Assembly: GCA_902523065.1 (NCBI GenBank)
Contig: CABYXZ010000002.1
Span: forward strand, 62,001-126,000
From: an uncultured Marinoscillum sp.
GTDB lineage: Bacteria; Bacteroidota; Bacteroidia; Cytophagales; MED-G16
Direction: 5' to 3'
Length of the DNA: 64,000 nt
The position numbers were made by a program, and so were the translations under genes. Shown here in pieces: positions 10,674 through 20,059 of the stretch (positions are counted from its first letter, which is position 1; each line of letters opens with the position of its first letter). Below the pieces are notes generated by a model that was given only the letters and a program-made list of their open reading frames with translations, was not told where the DNA came from and ran no database searches.

Positions 10674-11283
10674 TTTTTAAATTATAATTTATTCGGGAGC
10701 TAATGCTTCTTCCTAATGTAACCTCATCCGCATATTCAATCTCTCCTCCAATCGGAATACCTCTAGAAATTGTAGTTATCTTAATATTAAACTTTGAAAG
10801 TTTTTTAGAAATGTAAAAAGCTGTTGTATCACCATCTAATGTAGGACTAAGTGCAAAAATAATTTCTCTAATTTCATTTTCTTGGACTCTTTTAATCAAT
10901 GTTGATATGTTTAATTCCTCAGGTCCAATTCCGTCAATAGGTGAAATCAACCCACCAATAACGTGAAAAAGTCCGTTATAGTGATTAGTATTTTGAATTG
11001 CTAATACATCAGGAGTGTCCTCTACAACACATAGAATTTCTTTATTAGTAAATGGACTATTCTTTTTACATGAACATTCATCATTTTCACACATCATATG
11101 GCAAACATCACAGTACTGAGTTTTTTCCTTAAGATCAATTATTGACTTTGATAGGTTTTGAGTAAAATCTTTTTCTTTTTTTAGAAGAAATAGGGAAAGT
11201 CTTAATGCTGTTTTTTTACCAATTCCAGGTAGTTTGGAAATTTCATTTACAGCATCCTCCAATAATTTTGTAGGTAATTTCAT
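10666..11283 (-). CDS. recR: Recombination protein RecR
   Basis: DNA-binding partner of RecF/RecO that helps load RecA at gaps. The 205-residue protein has an N-terminal helix-hairpin-helix (KLPGIGKKTALRLSLFLL), a four-cysteine zinc finger around residues 58-71 (YCDVCHM...CSC) and a Toprim domain (CVVEDTPDVLAI, then GGLISPIDGIGPEEL). Its upstream region is shared with the divergent symporter gene. Confidence 0.97.
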   Translation of the reverse strand: MKLPTKLLEDAVNEISKLPGIGKKTALRLSLFLLKKEKDFTQNLSKSIIDLKEKTQYCDVCHMMCENDECSCKKNSPFTNKEILCVVEDTPDVLAIQNTNHYNGLFHVIGGLISPIDGIGPEELNISTLIKRVQENEIREIIFALSPTLDGDTTAFYISKKLSKFNIKITTISRGIPIGGEIEYADEVTLGRSISSRINYNLKNE

Positions 11284-11302
11284 TCAAAAAAGAATATTTT
11301 AA

Positions 11303-11344
11303 AATCTAATTCTATTTTAGATTAACTTTATAAATATAATCTAA
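11303..11344. promoter_or_regulatory. Repeated AATCTAA/TTAGATT sites between recR and the symporter
   Basis: Three copies of one heptamer occur in the 87-base divergent spacer: AATCTAA (11303-11309), TTAGATTA (11317-11324) and TAATCTAA (11337-11344). The last two form a perfect 8-bp inverted repeat with a 12-base spacer. This resembles an operator for a dimeric regulator of one or both divergent genes, but the region is very AT-rich and chance cannot be excluded. Confidence 0.35.
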
Positions 11345-11370
11345 CATAACTATTTTTTTGATTAAAAAAT

Positions 11371-12798
11371 ATGAATCCAAATATTATATTAATCATATTT
11401 CTTGTTTATTTCTTTATTCTGTTATTGATCTCAAATTTTACTTCTAAAAAATCAAAATTTAATGACTTTTTTAATGCAGACAGGTCTTCTCCTTGGTACC
11501 TTGTTGCATTCGGAATGATTGGTACTTCTTTATCTGGAGTGACTTTTATTTCTGTGCCTGGTGAGGTTGGCAACTCTAATTTTACTTATTTTCAGTTAGT
11601 AATAGGTTATTTATTTGGCTATTATTTCATAGCTAAAGTATTGCTCCCACTATATTATAAGTATAATTTAATATCGATTTACACCTATCTTAAAAATAGA
11701 TTTGGAATCTACAGTTATAAGTCTGGAGCATTTTTCTTTTTATTGTCAAGAACGATTGGTGCTTCATTTAGATTATTTTTAGTTGCTGGCGTGCTGCAAA
11801 TAGCAGTATTTGATCAACTTAACTTACCTTTTTATTTTTCAGTATTTATCACCATAGTTTTAATTTGGATTTATACTATAAGAGGTGGAATAAAAACAAT
11901 AGTCTGGACTGATGCGCTGCAAACTATATTTATGTTATCATCAGTAATCATAACAATATACTTTATTCTTTTCGAAATGAATATTTCTTTTGTGCAGATG
12001 AAAGATTTAATTATTTCTAGTGAGCTATCTAATGTTTTTGTCTATGACTGGAAGGAAAGTAATTTTTTCTTAAAACAATTTGCCTCAGGAGCTTTTATCG
12101 CTATTGTTATGACAGGTCTGGATCAGGATATGATGCAGAAAAATCTAACATGTAAAAATTTGCAAGAATCACAAAAAAATATTTTTTGGTTTTGTATCAT
12201 ACTTGTCTTTGCAAACTTATTATTCCTAACTTTAGGAGCTCTCTTATACATTTATAGTGATTTTATTCAATTTGAGATTCCAAATAGAACGGACACCCTT
12301 TTTCCACTACTTGCAATCAATCATATGGGAGAATTTGCTGGGATAGTATTTATTCTGGGTATTATTGCAGCTGCATATTCTAGTGCCGATTCTGCCCTAA
12401 CATCTTTGACAACATCTTTTTGTATTGATTTTCTTGATATTGAGAAATACAAATCAAAAAAAAGAGTACGACTTTATGTTCATATAATGTTTTCATTAAT
12501 ATTATTTATGGTCATTCTACTTTTTAATGAAATAAATGACCAAAGTGTTATTAATTCTATATTTAAGGCAGCTGGATATACATATGGACCATTACTTGGT
12601 TTATTTCTCTTTGGTATTTTTACCAGCTACAAGATTATAGATAAGTATTCAATTCTTGTCTGTTTTACTTCACCCATCTTGAGTTACATAATAAACAATT
12701 ACTCTGAAGAATTACTATTTGGGTATAAATTTGGATTTGAAATTTTACTATTAAATGGACTTCTAACCTTTATTGGATTATTTATTATAAGGAAGTAG
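11371..12798 (+). CDS. Sodium:solute symporter (SSS family)
   Basis: Integral inner-membrane transporter of 475 residues with about 13 hydrophobic helices, in the SSS family (TC 2.A.21). Family marks include the unwound-helix region GMIGTSLSGVTFISVPGEVG near residues 49-68, RTIGASFRLF, GGIKTIVWTDALQ and AAAYSSADSALTSLTTS near residue 335. Substrates in the family include sugars, sialic acid, proline and vitamins; which applies here cannot be told. It is transcribed divergently from recR and ends two bases before the convergent outer-membrane gene. Confidence 0.9.
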   Translation: MNPNIILIIFLVYFFILLLISNFTSKKSKFNDFFNADRSSPWYLVAFGMIGTSLSGVTFISVPGEVGNSNFTYFQLVIGYLFGYYFIAKVLLPLYYKYNLISIYTYLKNRFGIYSYKSGAFFFLLSRTIGASFRLFLVAGVLQIAVFDQLNLPFYFSVFITIVLIWIYTIRGGIKTIVWTDALQTIFMLSSVIITIYFILFEMNISFVQMKDLIISSELSNVFVYDWKESNFFLKQFASGAFIAIVMTGLDQDMMQKNLTCKNLQESQKNIFWFCIILVFANLLFLTLGALLYIYSDFIQFEIPNRTDTLFPLLAINHMGEFAGIVFILGIIAAAYSSADSALTSLTTSFCIDFLDIEKYKSKKRVRLYVHIMFSLILFMVILLFNEINDQSVINSIFKAAGYTYGPLLGLFLFGIFTSYKIIDKYSILVCFTSPILSYIINNYSEELLFGYKFGFEILLLNGLLTFIGLFIIRK

Positions 12799-12800
12799 TA

Positions 12801-14021
12801 TTAAAGTCTGCTGTTAAGATAATTATTAAATGCAGAGCCAAAAGTATAACTTAGTCCAATTCTAAATTCAGTGTAAAAATCTGTTGCAATCTCTTTCTGT
12901 TGGAGAAGTAGGTCTTCAATTGATGCATTTCTCATGGGTAAACTTAGTTGATCTCTTATAAATTCCAATTCTCCACCTAGCCTCACTGATAATCCTTCAA
13001 AAACTCTTATGGAGAACCAACTATCTAGTCTGATACTATATTTATCAGGATCTTGAAGGAAAGATTTTCCAGATAAATTGGTATTTATTTCACCCCAAGG
13101 TTGTCTAAATCTAGTTTCAAAATTTAGAAAATGGACATAAACATCTTCTTTGAGTTTATTATAGATAGTTCTTTCTATATAATTCCTATATCCATAACCA
13201 ATTCTGTAATTGATTACCATTTCTCTTCTTACAAACTCATTATAAGGGAAGAAACTGTATTCAATTGCAGGTAAAATATGGTATCTAAAATCAATATTTT
13301 GATATGTGTCACTACTTGCACCTGCTGAAAATCCAGCAGACCATTTTTGATTTAAACTCCAAACACTTTTCATTGAAAATGATTTTCTATTTCTTTTGCT
13401 TATAAAAATATCATCATCATTTTCATATCTGTTGTTAGCTCTTTCAAAATCTAGATCAAATTGTAATTTGATTTTGTCTGTTACTTTGTCAGCATCAAAT
13501 TGAAGATTGATATTAGATTTTCTTCGGCTGGTTTCATTTTCAAAGTATGCATCACCTGAACTTTGAAAAACCCAATTTTTCCATCTGTCAGAACTGGATT
13601 CTATTTCGTCACTAAGGAAAGAGCTGTCATAATTTATATTTATTTTCTTTGAAATTTCTGTTTCAATAAGAAAGTATACTAATCCTAGTTCTATCTTTTT
13701 TTTTAATTCGTTTCTGATCTCGTCACGAGTCATTTTAGGGTTAGTGTCAAGGTTTAGGGAGATATTTTTTTCTTTAAAATTTTCATTTCCAATAAAATCA
13801 AGGGAATATCTGTTCCCGTTATTTGCATTTCTATTTCTGTATATAAAAAGTTGAATATTGGCTAAGGCTTGATCTCTTACATGATCTACATAATTTATTT
13901 CTTTTCTTAAATAGGTTTGATCACACCTATCACATTTTATAAAAAGCTTCGGTAAATTTTCTTGAGACTTAACTAGAAATGGTAAAAAAAACAGTATGAA
14001 AAATAGAGTTGATCTATACAT
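12801..14021 (-). CDS. Predicted outer-membrane barrel protein, unknown function
   Basis: I do not recognise a named family. The 406-residue protein has a Sec signal peptide (FFILFFLPFLVKSQ), then a CDRCDQTYLRKE segment with a CxxC pair. From about residue 160 onward come alternating polar and aromatic strands typical of an outer-membrane beta-barrel, ending RIGLSYTFGSAF. Similar unnamed proteins with a CDxCDxxYIR-like start occur in Bacteroidota. The downstream end is 2 bases from the convergent symporter stop; upstream is the alkyltransferase-like gene 6 bases away. Confidence 0.75.
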   Translation of the reverse strand: MYRSTLFFILFFLPFLVKSQENLPKLFIKCDRCDQTYLRKEINYVDHVRDQALANIQLFIYRNRNANNGNRYSLDFIGNENFKEKNISLNLDTNPKMTRDEIRNELKKKIELGLVYFLIETEISKKININYDSSFLSDEIESSSDRWKNWVFQSSGDAYFENETSRRKSNINLQFDADKVTDKIKLQFDLDFERANNRYENDDDIFISKRNRKSFSMKSVWSLNQKWSAGFSAGASSDTYQNIDFRYHILPAIEYSFFPYNEFVRREMVINYRIGYGYRNYIERTIYNKLKEDVYVHFLNFETRFRQPWGEINTNLSGKSFLQDPDKYSIRLDSWFSIRVFEGLSVRLGGELEFIRDQLSLPMRNASIEDLLLQQKEIATDFYTEFRIGLSYTFGSAFNNYLNSRL

Positions 14022-14027
14022 AATTAG

Positions 14028-14357
14028 CTACAATTCTAGTTCATTTATTGGATTCCAAAAAACCTTATTGAAGTTAATTATTTGATTATTTTCAATAACA
14101 ATTCCCTCTTTAACTAAAAGTTCTTCCATTCCGTCTTTAATAAAATGATGCTTGCCTGTAAGTAAGCCCTCTCTATTTACAACTCTGTGAGCCGGGACAG
14201 ACTTATCACCATGTGAATTTTTCATAGCCCATCCAACAACTCTAGCACTTTTAGTTAAACCCAAATAATTTGCTATTGCTCCATAGGATGTGACTCTTCC
14301 TTCTGGAATCATTCTGACTACTTCATATACGTCTTCGTAAAAATTAGATTTTTTCAA
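14028..14357 (-). CDS. Alkyltransferase-like protein (MGMT family without the active cysteine)
   Basis: Small DNA-binding domain of the O6-alkylguanine-DNA alkyltransferase family. It shows [19 protein letters not shown] and [11 protein letters not shown], but the reactive PCHR is replaced by PAHR (VPAHRVVN). The protein therefore cannot accept alkyl groups and is of the ATL type, which flags alkylated bases for nucleotide excision repair. The frame extends upstream through the tRNA-Ser gene, which is not credible; the first sensible start is TTG at 14357, giving 109 residues, the normal ATL length. Confidence 0.85.
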   Translation of the reverse strand: MKKSNFYEDVYEVVRMIPEGRVTSYGAIANYLGLTKSARVVGWAMKNSHGDKSVPAHRVVNREGLLTGKHHFIKDGMEELLVKEGIVIENNQIINFNKVFWNPINELEL

Positions 14358-14373
14358 TGGATTGGGATATTTG

Positions 14374-14458
14374 CAGAGGAGGAGGGATTCGAACCCCCGG
14401 TACCTTGCGGTACAACGGTTTTCAAGACCGCCGCATTCGACCACTCTGCCACTCCTCT
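14374..14458 (-). tRNA. tRNA-Ser (anticodon TGA)
   Basis: An 85-base class II tRNA on the minus strand. The acceptor stem AGAGGAG pairs with CTCCTCT, the anticodon loop is CTTGAAA with anticodon TGA, the long variable arm GTACC-GCAA-GGTAC is present, and the T arm reads GGGGG-TTCGAAT-CCCTC. The discriminator is G, and the 3' CCA is not encoded. It lies just upstream of the alkyltransferase-like gene. Confidence 0.97.
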
Positions 14459-14513
14459 GTTTTATCTTGGCAGCAAAAATATACTAATTAGTAGACTTGC
14501 CAAAAATACCATT

Positions 14514-15434
14514 TTAAATTTTTCCTTTAATTCTTTTTATAGCAATGTCAATACTGGTGTTCCATTCAAATCCAATAAGTATAATGGAGGAGATAAAGTA
14601 TACCCAACCCATGTATGCTATCAAGATTCCAATTGATCCATAAAGCTTATTGTAAGTAGGGAAATTATTTATGTAAAACGCAAAAGCTAATGAAATTAAA
14701 ACACATCCAATAGCTGAAATTATCGAGCCAGTTGAAATGAAGGTCCATCTATTGTGTGTGACTGGAGCAAAATAGAAAATGGAAGATATCCCGAGATAAA
14801 ATGATATGAAAAGAATAATAATTTTTATTAACATGATGGTATAGTATTCGACATTATCAAATAGATTATAATTTAAGATAATATTTATGAGGTAGTCTCC
14901 AAGTGTTGATAATACGATTGCAACAATAATAACTACAAAAAAAATCAACGTTAGTGCTATAGCTATCAATCTCGTTTCATAAAAACTTCTATTTTCTCGT
15001 ATTTTATGACAGCTGTTGAAAGTTTTTATTAGAGTATTAAATCCATTTGAGGATAGTAAAAGAGAAAATATAACACCAAAAGAAAGTAAGCCTCCTCTTT
15101 TTGTTTCTACTAAGTCAAGGATAGTATTTTCTGCAATACTATACATGTTTGGTGGCATTATTTCCTCAAGAAAAAAAAGAATTTTGGTTGAATCGATTTC
15201 AGGTATAAGTGAGTTAATGTAAGGTATTAATGTGAAAAGAAATATTATAAGAGGAAATGTGGCAATAGTAAAGCTAAAAGCCACGGCAAGTGATCTTTCA
15301 AATATTTCATCCTCAGATAATTTTTTAATAAATATTTTATAGATGTTGTAGTAGGTTATTTTATTGTCAACTAGGTATAACCTCTTGAACAGTGATCTTA
15401 TAAAATCAACTAATTTTTTGAATTTTTTAATCAA
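14514..15434 (-). CDS. YihY/BrkB-family inner-membrane protein
   Basis: Membrane protein of 306 residues with about six hydrophobic helices in the BrkB (formerly RBN) arrangement. The marks are [21 protein letters not shown], a long [20 protein letters not shown] segment and a C-terminal [19 protein letters not shown]. The family is widespread; its molecular role is unsettled, and the old link to ribonuclease BN is wrong. It starts with TTG inside the end of the thioesterase gene (8-base overlap) and is probably cotranscribed with it and mltG. Confidence 0.88.
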   Translation of the reverse strand: MIKKFKKLVDFIRSLFKRLYLVDNKITYYNIYKIFIKKLSEDEIFERSLAVAFSFTIATFPLIIFLFTLIPYINSLIPEIDSTKILFFLEEIMPPNMYSIAENTILDLVETKRGGLLSFGVIFSLLLSSNGFNTLIKTFNSCHKIRENRSFYETRLIAIALTLIFFVVIIVAIVLSTLGDYLINIILNYNLFDNVEYYTIMLIKIIILFISFYLGISSIFYFAPVTHNRWTFISTGSIISAIGCVLISLAFAFYINNFPTYNKLYGSIGILIAYMGWVYFISSIILIGFEWNTSIDIAIKRIKGKI

Positions 15435-15834
15435 AATTTGTCTTAATTATTTCTTGTAATTTTCTGGGCAACCTAACAGCTTTATTTGTTGTTAGGTTAA
15501 CAAATGTAAGATCAGTTTCTCCAATATTTGCTAAAATTTCATCCTCATTAAAAATTTCGTAATGAAAAGTAATTATTGAAGCTGGTATCTTTTTAATGTA
15601 AGTTTTAACTTTAATCATTTCATCGTACATTATTGGGTGTAAAAATTTAGATTTCATACTAACGACTGGCATTCCAATTCCTTCATCCTCTAATTTTTTA
15701 TATGAGAACCCAAGACTTCTAAATAATTCAACCCTTGCAGCCTCATAAAAATTTGCATATCTGCCGTAATATAGATACCCCATTTTATCTATTTGCGAAT
15801 ATCTGACTCTAAATTTTATTTCTCCACTTATCAT
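15427..15834 (-). CDS. Hotdog-fold acyl-CoA thioesterase (YbgC/FcbC type)
   Basis: Single hotdog domain of 135 residues, likely hydrolysing acyl-CoA thioesters in the cytoplasm. The 4HBT active-site stretch YSQIDKMGYLYYGRYANFYE keeps the catalytic Asp and the aromatic GxxYxxxY pattern, followed by AARVELFRSLG. The start overlaps the mltG stop by one base, so translation is coupled. The acyl chain is unknown. Confidence 0.9.
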   Translation of the reverse strand: MISGEIKFRVRYSQIDKMGYLYYGRYANFYEAARVELFRSLGFSYKKLEDEGIGMPVVSMKSKFLHPIMYDEMIKVKTYIKKIPASIITFHYEIFNEDEILANIGETDLTFVNLTTNKAVRLPRKLQEIIKTNFD

Positions 15835-16862
15835 TATCTGTAGATATTTCTTTTGTCAAGAGCTCTTTGAAATTTTCTTGCGTTTCTATTATGATCAGCA
15901 AGGTTCGTGGCGAATGAATGGTAACCAGAAAAGTCTTCTTTAGCACAGAAAAAAATATATTTATGTTTCTCATAATTTAAAACTGCATCAATGTAATCTT
16001 TAGGTGCCACTCTGATAGGGCCAGGCGGGAGACCTTTATTTATGTAGGTATTGTAAGGTGATTTGATTCTTTTGTGTTTATTTAAAACTCTTCTTATTGT
16101 AAAGTCATTAGCTGCAAAAACCAAAGTAGGATCAGCTTGAAGTCTCATGTTCATATTGAGCCTATTAATATAAACCCCTGCTATTCTATCTGCTTCATCT
16201 ATTTTTCTTGTTTCAGAAGCAACTATCGAAGCTAATACTATAGCTTCACTCTGATCTAAATTTGTATTATTTAGCTTTCTCTTTCTATTATCATTCCAGA
16301 ACCTTTCATATTCTGAATACATTTTATCAACAAGTTTTTTTGGGGATATATTCCAATAAACTTCGTATGTATCTGGTAAGAAGATACTAATAATGTTTAG
16401 TTTGTTAAAACCTTCATATTTATTCAAGTTGTTATATAAATATGTTGTGAGGTCTTCTTTAGTCATTCTTAATTTATCTGTTAACTTTTCAGCTAGGTCA
16501 TCGATCTTTCTTGCATAGCTAAATGTTAATTTAATTGGGGTCTGATTTCCAGACCTTAGCATGCTTATCATATCGTAGTTTGACATATTCATTTTTACTT
16601 TATAAGCGCCAATCTTAATATTTTGATCATAACTCATAAGTTTACTTAGAACACTAAAGGATATCACATCATTTAAAAGAGTATCTTCAATTAGGTTTTC
16701 TCTTAACTCTTCGAAAGATGTATTATCTTCAATAATCACAAATTTATCTTTTTGATTAATCAAAAAATTTGGTGAAAATAGCATTTGATAAACATAAACA
16801 CTAGTGGTAGTAAGTAATGTTGAGAAAATTATAAAAGGTATTAAAATTTTTTTTTTGGACAT
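15834..16862 (-). CDS. mltG: Endolytic murein transglycosylase MltG
   Basis: Inner-membrane lytic transglycosylase that cuts nascent glycan strands and helps terminate peptidoglycan synthesis. The 342-residue protein has one N-terminal membrane helix (IPFIIFSTLLTTTSVYVYQML), a LysM-like region, and the YceG domain with the catalytic glutamate in ASIVASETRKIDEADRIAG and the downstream LQADPTLVFA and SPYNTYINKGLPPGPI motifs. Length is normal. It is the first gene of a run with the thioesterase and BrkB-family genes and is divergent from the WbqC-type gene. Confidence 0.95.
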   Translation of the reverse strand: MSKKKILIPFIIFSTLLTTTSVYVYQMLFSPNFLINQKDKFVIIEDNTSFEELRENLIEDTLLNDVISFSVLSKLMSYDQNIKIGAYKVKMNMSNYDMISMLRSGNQTPIKLTFSYARKIDDLAEKLTDKLRMTKEDLTTYLYNNLNKYEGFNKLNIISIFLPDTYEVYWNISPKKLVDKMYSEYERFWNDNRKRKLNNTNLDQSEAIVLASIVASETRKIDEADRIAGVYINRLNMNMRLQADPTLVFAANDFTIRRVLNKHKRIKSPYNTYINKGLPPGPIRVAPKDYIDAVLNYEKHKYIFFCAKEDFSGYHSFATNLADHNRNARKFQRALDKRNIYR

Positions 16863-16891
16863 ACTTTATATTTACTAGTAAAGATAATAAG

Positions 16892-17485
16892 ATGATTTTT
16901 GTTCAACCAGCATATTTACCCTCAGTTAATTATTTTAAAGATTTTAATGATAATGATTTAGTTTATAATATTAATTTAGGATTAGATGAATCTGATTATT
17001 TTGATGAAACTTATATGAGTAATGATAATGGTGTCTTTAAAGTAAAGGTTCCAACAACAAATAAAAATAAATCTAATTTTCAGAGAGATATTAAAATTGA
17101 TTATAATAATAATTGGATTAAGAGTCATACTCATTCACTTCAGTCGGCTTACGGTAAATTTCCCTACTTTATATTCTATTTAGACCCTATTTTAAATGTT
17201 CTGAATACTAATCATACATTTATGATAGATTTAAATTATGACTTATTGTCACTTTTTTTAGAGCTGCTTAATTATGATCAAAAACCAGTAAAAAATACAT
17301 CAGATAACATAATTAATAATAAAAAGACAATATTGAAATCTAATAATAGTTTAATGAGTGTAGATAACATTGTCAAAATGAGAGGTGATTTTCTTCTTGG
17401 CAAGAATTTTGATTATAGATTAAGTGTGGTTGACTTACTTTTTTTAAAAGGACCAGAAACAGGATACTACATAAGAAACTTTTAA
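16892..17485 (+). CDS. WbqC-family protein
   Basis: Protein of 197 residues beginning IFVQPAYLPSVNYF, the N-terminal signature of the WbqC-like family (often in O-antigen or capsule loci; chemistry unproven). It also has YGKFPYFIFYLDPIL and a C-terminal LLFLKGPETGYYI. The family's QPxYxP start is clear, but no other glycan gene is next to it here. Its codons are very AT-rich (many AAT and GAT). It lies between divergent mltG and clpC, 54 bases before clpC. Confidence 0.8.
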   Translation: MIFVQPAYLPSVNYFKDFNDNDLVYNINLGLDESDYFDETYMSNDNGVFKVKVPTTNKNKSNFQRDIKIDYNNNWIKSHTHSLQSAYGKFPYFIFYLDPILNVLNTNHTFMIDLNYDLLSLFLELLNYDQKPVKNTSDNIINNKKTILKSNNSLMSVDNIVKMRGDFLLGKNFDYRLSVVDLLFLKGPETGYYIRNF

Positions 17486-17539
17486 AAAAAAATATTGTGT
17501 TTTTTTTATTAAAATAGATTATCCTTACGTATATAAAGT

Positions 17540-20059
17540 ATGGAAGCAAAATTTTCAAATAGAGTAAAAGAAGTAATTTCTCTTAGCAGGGAAGAGGCAC
17601 TTAGGCTTGGGCACGATTACATTGGCACTGAACACTTACTTTTGGGTGTAATACGTGAGGGTGAAGGCGTTGCAATTAGCCTCCTAAAAAAACTTGGAAT
17701 TAGTCTTGAGGATTTAAGAGCTTCAGTTGAACACAATACTAAAAATACTAGCGTTAGCAATCTCAAGAATATGTCAAATATCCCTCTAACAAGACAAACT
17801 GAGAAAGTACTTAAAATCACTTACCTAGAAGCTAAAATTTTTAAGAGTAAACTTATTGGTACTGAACACCTACTTTTATCAATACTTAGAGATGAAGATA
17901 ATATAGCTACTCAGATTTTAGATAAATTTGATGTCACATATGATGTGGTAAAAGAATTACTAGAGTATCAAACCAGTAAGCCGCAAGGTACTACCTCATC
18001 AGAACCACTTGATGACGATTTGCCAAAACCTAAAGGATCAACTTCAACTTCTAAGACATCTAAATCTAAGGAAAAGTCTAAAACTCCTATTCTTGATAAT
18101 TTTGGTAAAGACCTTACAGAACTTGCTGCTAAAGATAAATTAGACCCAGTAATTGGTAGACAAAAAGAAATTGACAGAGTAGCTCAGATTCTCACGAGAA
18201 GGAAAAAGAATAATCCAATTCTTATTGGTGAGCCAGGAGTTGGAAAAACTGCTATTGCTGAAGCCCTAGCATTAAGGATTACTCAGAAGAAAGTTTCTAG
18301 AATTTTACATAATAAAAGAGTTGTTACTCTTGACCTTGCGTCACTTGTTGCTGGAACAAAATATAGAGGTCAGTTCGAGGAGAGGATGAAGGCTATAATG
18401 ACAGAAATTGAGAAATCAGATGATGTAATCTTATTCATAGATGAGCTTCACACAATTGTCGGAGCTGGAGGTGCTTCAGGTTCTCTTGACGCATCAAACA
18501 TGTTTAAACCTGCATTAGCTAGAGGTGAATTACAATGTATTGGAGCCACTACATTAGACGAATACAGACAATATGTAGAAAAAGATGGGGCACTAGCTAG
18601 AAGGTTTCAGGTTGTGGTAGTCGATCCAACTACGACTGAAGAGACTAAAACCATATTAGATAATATTAAGGATAAATACGAATCACATCATAACGTTTCA
18701 TATTCTCAACAAGCTATTGAAGCTTGTGTAACTCTCTCTGATAGATATATTAGTGATAGATTTCTACCAGACAAGGCAATTGATTTAATGGATGAAGCTG
18801 GTTCTAGAGTACATATGCATAATTTAGATGTTCCAGAGGTAATAATTGAGATCGAAAATAAGATTGAAGAGATAAAAAGTCAAAAAAATCAAGTTGTACA
18901 AAATCAAAAGTATGAAGAAGCAGCTCAACTTAGAGATACTGAAAAAAAATTATTAGCTGAACTTGATGTGCAAAAGAAAAAATGGTTAGAAGAATCTAAG
19001 AAGAAAAGACATAAGGTGAATGAAAAAAATATTTCTGAAGTAGTATCTATGGTGACCGGCATTCCTGTAGAAAGGATAGCTCAGAACGAGAGTAGTAGGC
19101 TCTTGGGCATGTCTAAGGAATTATCGAAAAAAGTTATTGGACAAGACGATGCTATTGATAAGCTGGTTAGAGCAATCAAAAGAAATAGGGTAGGTCTGAA
19201 AGACCCTAAAAAACCTATCGGCTCATTTATTTTTCTTGGCCCTACAGGTGTCGGTAAAACTGAGCTGGCAAAAGTTCTATCAAAATACCTTTTTGATAAA
19301 GATGACTCACTAATTCGAGTAGATATGTCAGAATACATGGAAAAATTCTCAATCTCAAGATTGGTAGGTGCTCCTCCTGGTTATGTAGGTTATGAGGAAG
19401 GCGGTCAATTAAGTGAAAAGGTGAGAAGAAAACCATATAGTATTATTCTGCTTGATGAAATTGAGAAAGCACACCCTGATGTATTTAATTTATTACTTCA
19501 AATACTTGATGAAGGATTCCTTACAGATGGATTAGGACATAGGGTTGATTTCAGAAACACAATTATGATCATGACATCTAATATTGGGGCAAGAGACGTT
19601 CAAGATTTTGGTGCGGGTATTGGGTTTGAAACAAAATCAAGAGCTGATAATCTCAATGATAACCTAAACTCAACTATTGATAAAGCATTACAAAGAACTT
19701 TTAATCCCGAGTTTATAAATAGACTTGATGATATAATTATTTTTAATTCATTAACTAGAGATAATCTTTATAAGATCATTGATATCAACCTTGAAAAACT
19801 CTACAAAAAAGCTAATGAAATAGGTTATACCATTAAACTATCAAAAGAGTGTAAAGACTTTTTAATCAAGAAGGGTTATAATCCTAAATACGGAGCAAGG
19901 CCATTAGAACGAGCTATTCAAAAATATCTTGAAGATGTCTTAGCAGAAGAGATACTTTCGGGAAATTTAAAGAAAGGTGATATTATTAGTGCGGATTTTG
20001 ATTCAAAAAAAGAGGAAATCAAAATTAAGAAGTTGGACTCCAAGAAAAAGATTAAGTAA
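17540..20059 (+). CDS. clpC: ATP-dependent Clp unfoldase ClpC
   Basis: Hsp100 unfoldase that feeds substrates to ClpP. The 839-residue protein has two Clp_N repeats (about 1-145), AAA+ domain 1 with GEPGVGKT near residue 232, a UVR-type coiled middle domain (QKYEEAAQLRDTEKK near 455), AAA+ domain 2 with GPTGVGKTE near 567, and a C-terminal D2-small domain. The UVR segment identifies ClpC rather than ClpB or ClpA. Its end overlaps the convergent fabG end by 8 bases. Confidence 0.97.
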   Translation: MEAKFSNRVKEVISLSREEALRLGHDYIGTEHLLLGVIREGEGVAISLLKKLGISLEDLRASVEHNTKNTSVSNLKNMSNIPLTRQTEKVLKITYLEAKIFKSKLIGTEHLLLSILRDEDNIATQILDKFDVTYDVVKELLEYQTSKPQGTTSSEPLDDDLPKPKGSTSTSKTSKSKEKSKTPILDNFGKDLTELAAKDKLDPVIGRQKEIDRVAQILTRRKKNNPILIGEPGVGKTAIAEALALRITQKKVSRILHNKRVVTLDLASLVAGTKYRGQFEERMKAIMTEIEKSDDVILFIDELHTIVGAGGASGSLDASNMFKPALARGELQCIGATTLDEYRQYVEKDGALARRFQVVVVDPTTTEETKTILDNIKDKYESHHNVSYSQQAIEACVTLSDRYISDRFLPDKAIDLMDEAGSRVHMHNLDVPEVIIEIENKIEEIKSQKNQVVQNQKYEEAAQLRDTEKKLLAELDVQKKKWLEESKKKRHKVNEKNISEVVSMVTGIPVERIAQNESSRLLGMSKELSKKVIGQDDAIDKLVRAIKRNRVGLKDPKKPIGSFIFLGPTGVGKTELAKVLSKYLFDKDDSLIRVDMSEYMEKFSISRLVGAPPGYVGYEEGGQLSEKVRRKPYSIILLDEIEKAHPDVFNLLLQILDEGFLTDGLGHRVDFRNTIMIMTSNIGARDVQDFGAGIGFETKSRADNLNDNLNSTIDKALQRTFNPEFINRLDDIIIFNSLTRDNLYKIIDINLEKLYKKANEIGYTIKLSKECKDFLIKKGYNPKYGARPLERAIQKYLEDVLAEEILSGNLKKGDIISADFDSKKEEIKIKKLDSKKKIK

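Noticed and set aside
14358..14444. N-terminal extension of the alkyltransferase-like gene
   Set aside because: It runs through tRNA-Ser; homologous sequence begins only after the TTG at 14357.
17486..17539. Heat-shock type promoter before clpC
   Set aside because: Neither the TGGCA-N6-TTGT element nor a clear TAnnTTTG box is present; only TTG and TATCCTTA with poor fit.
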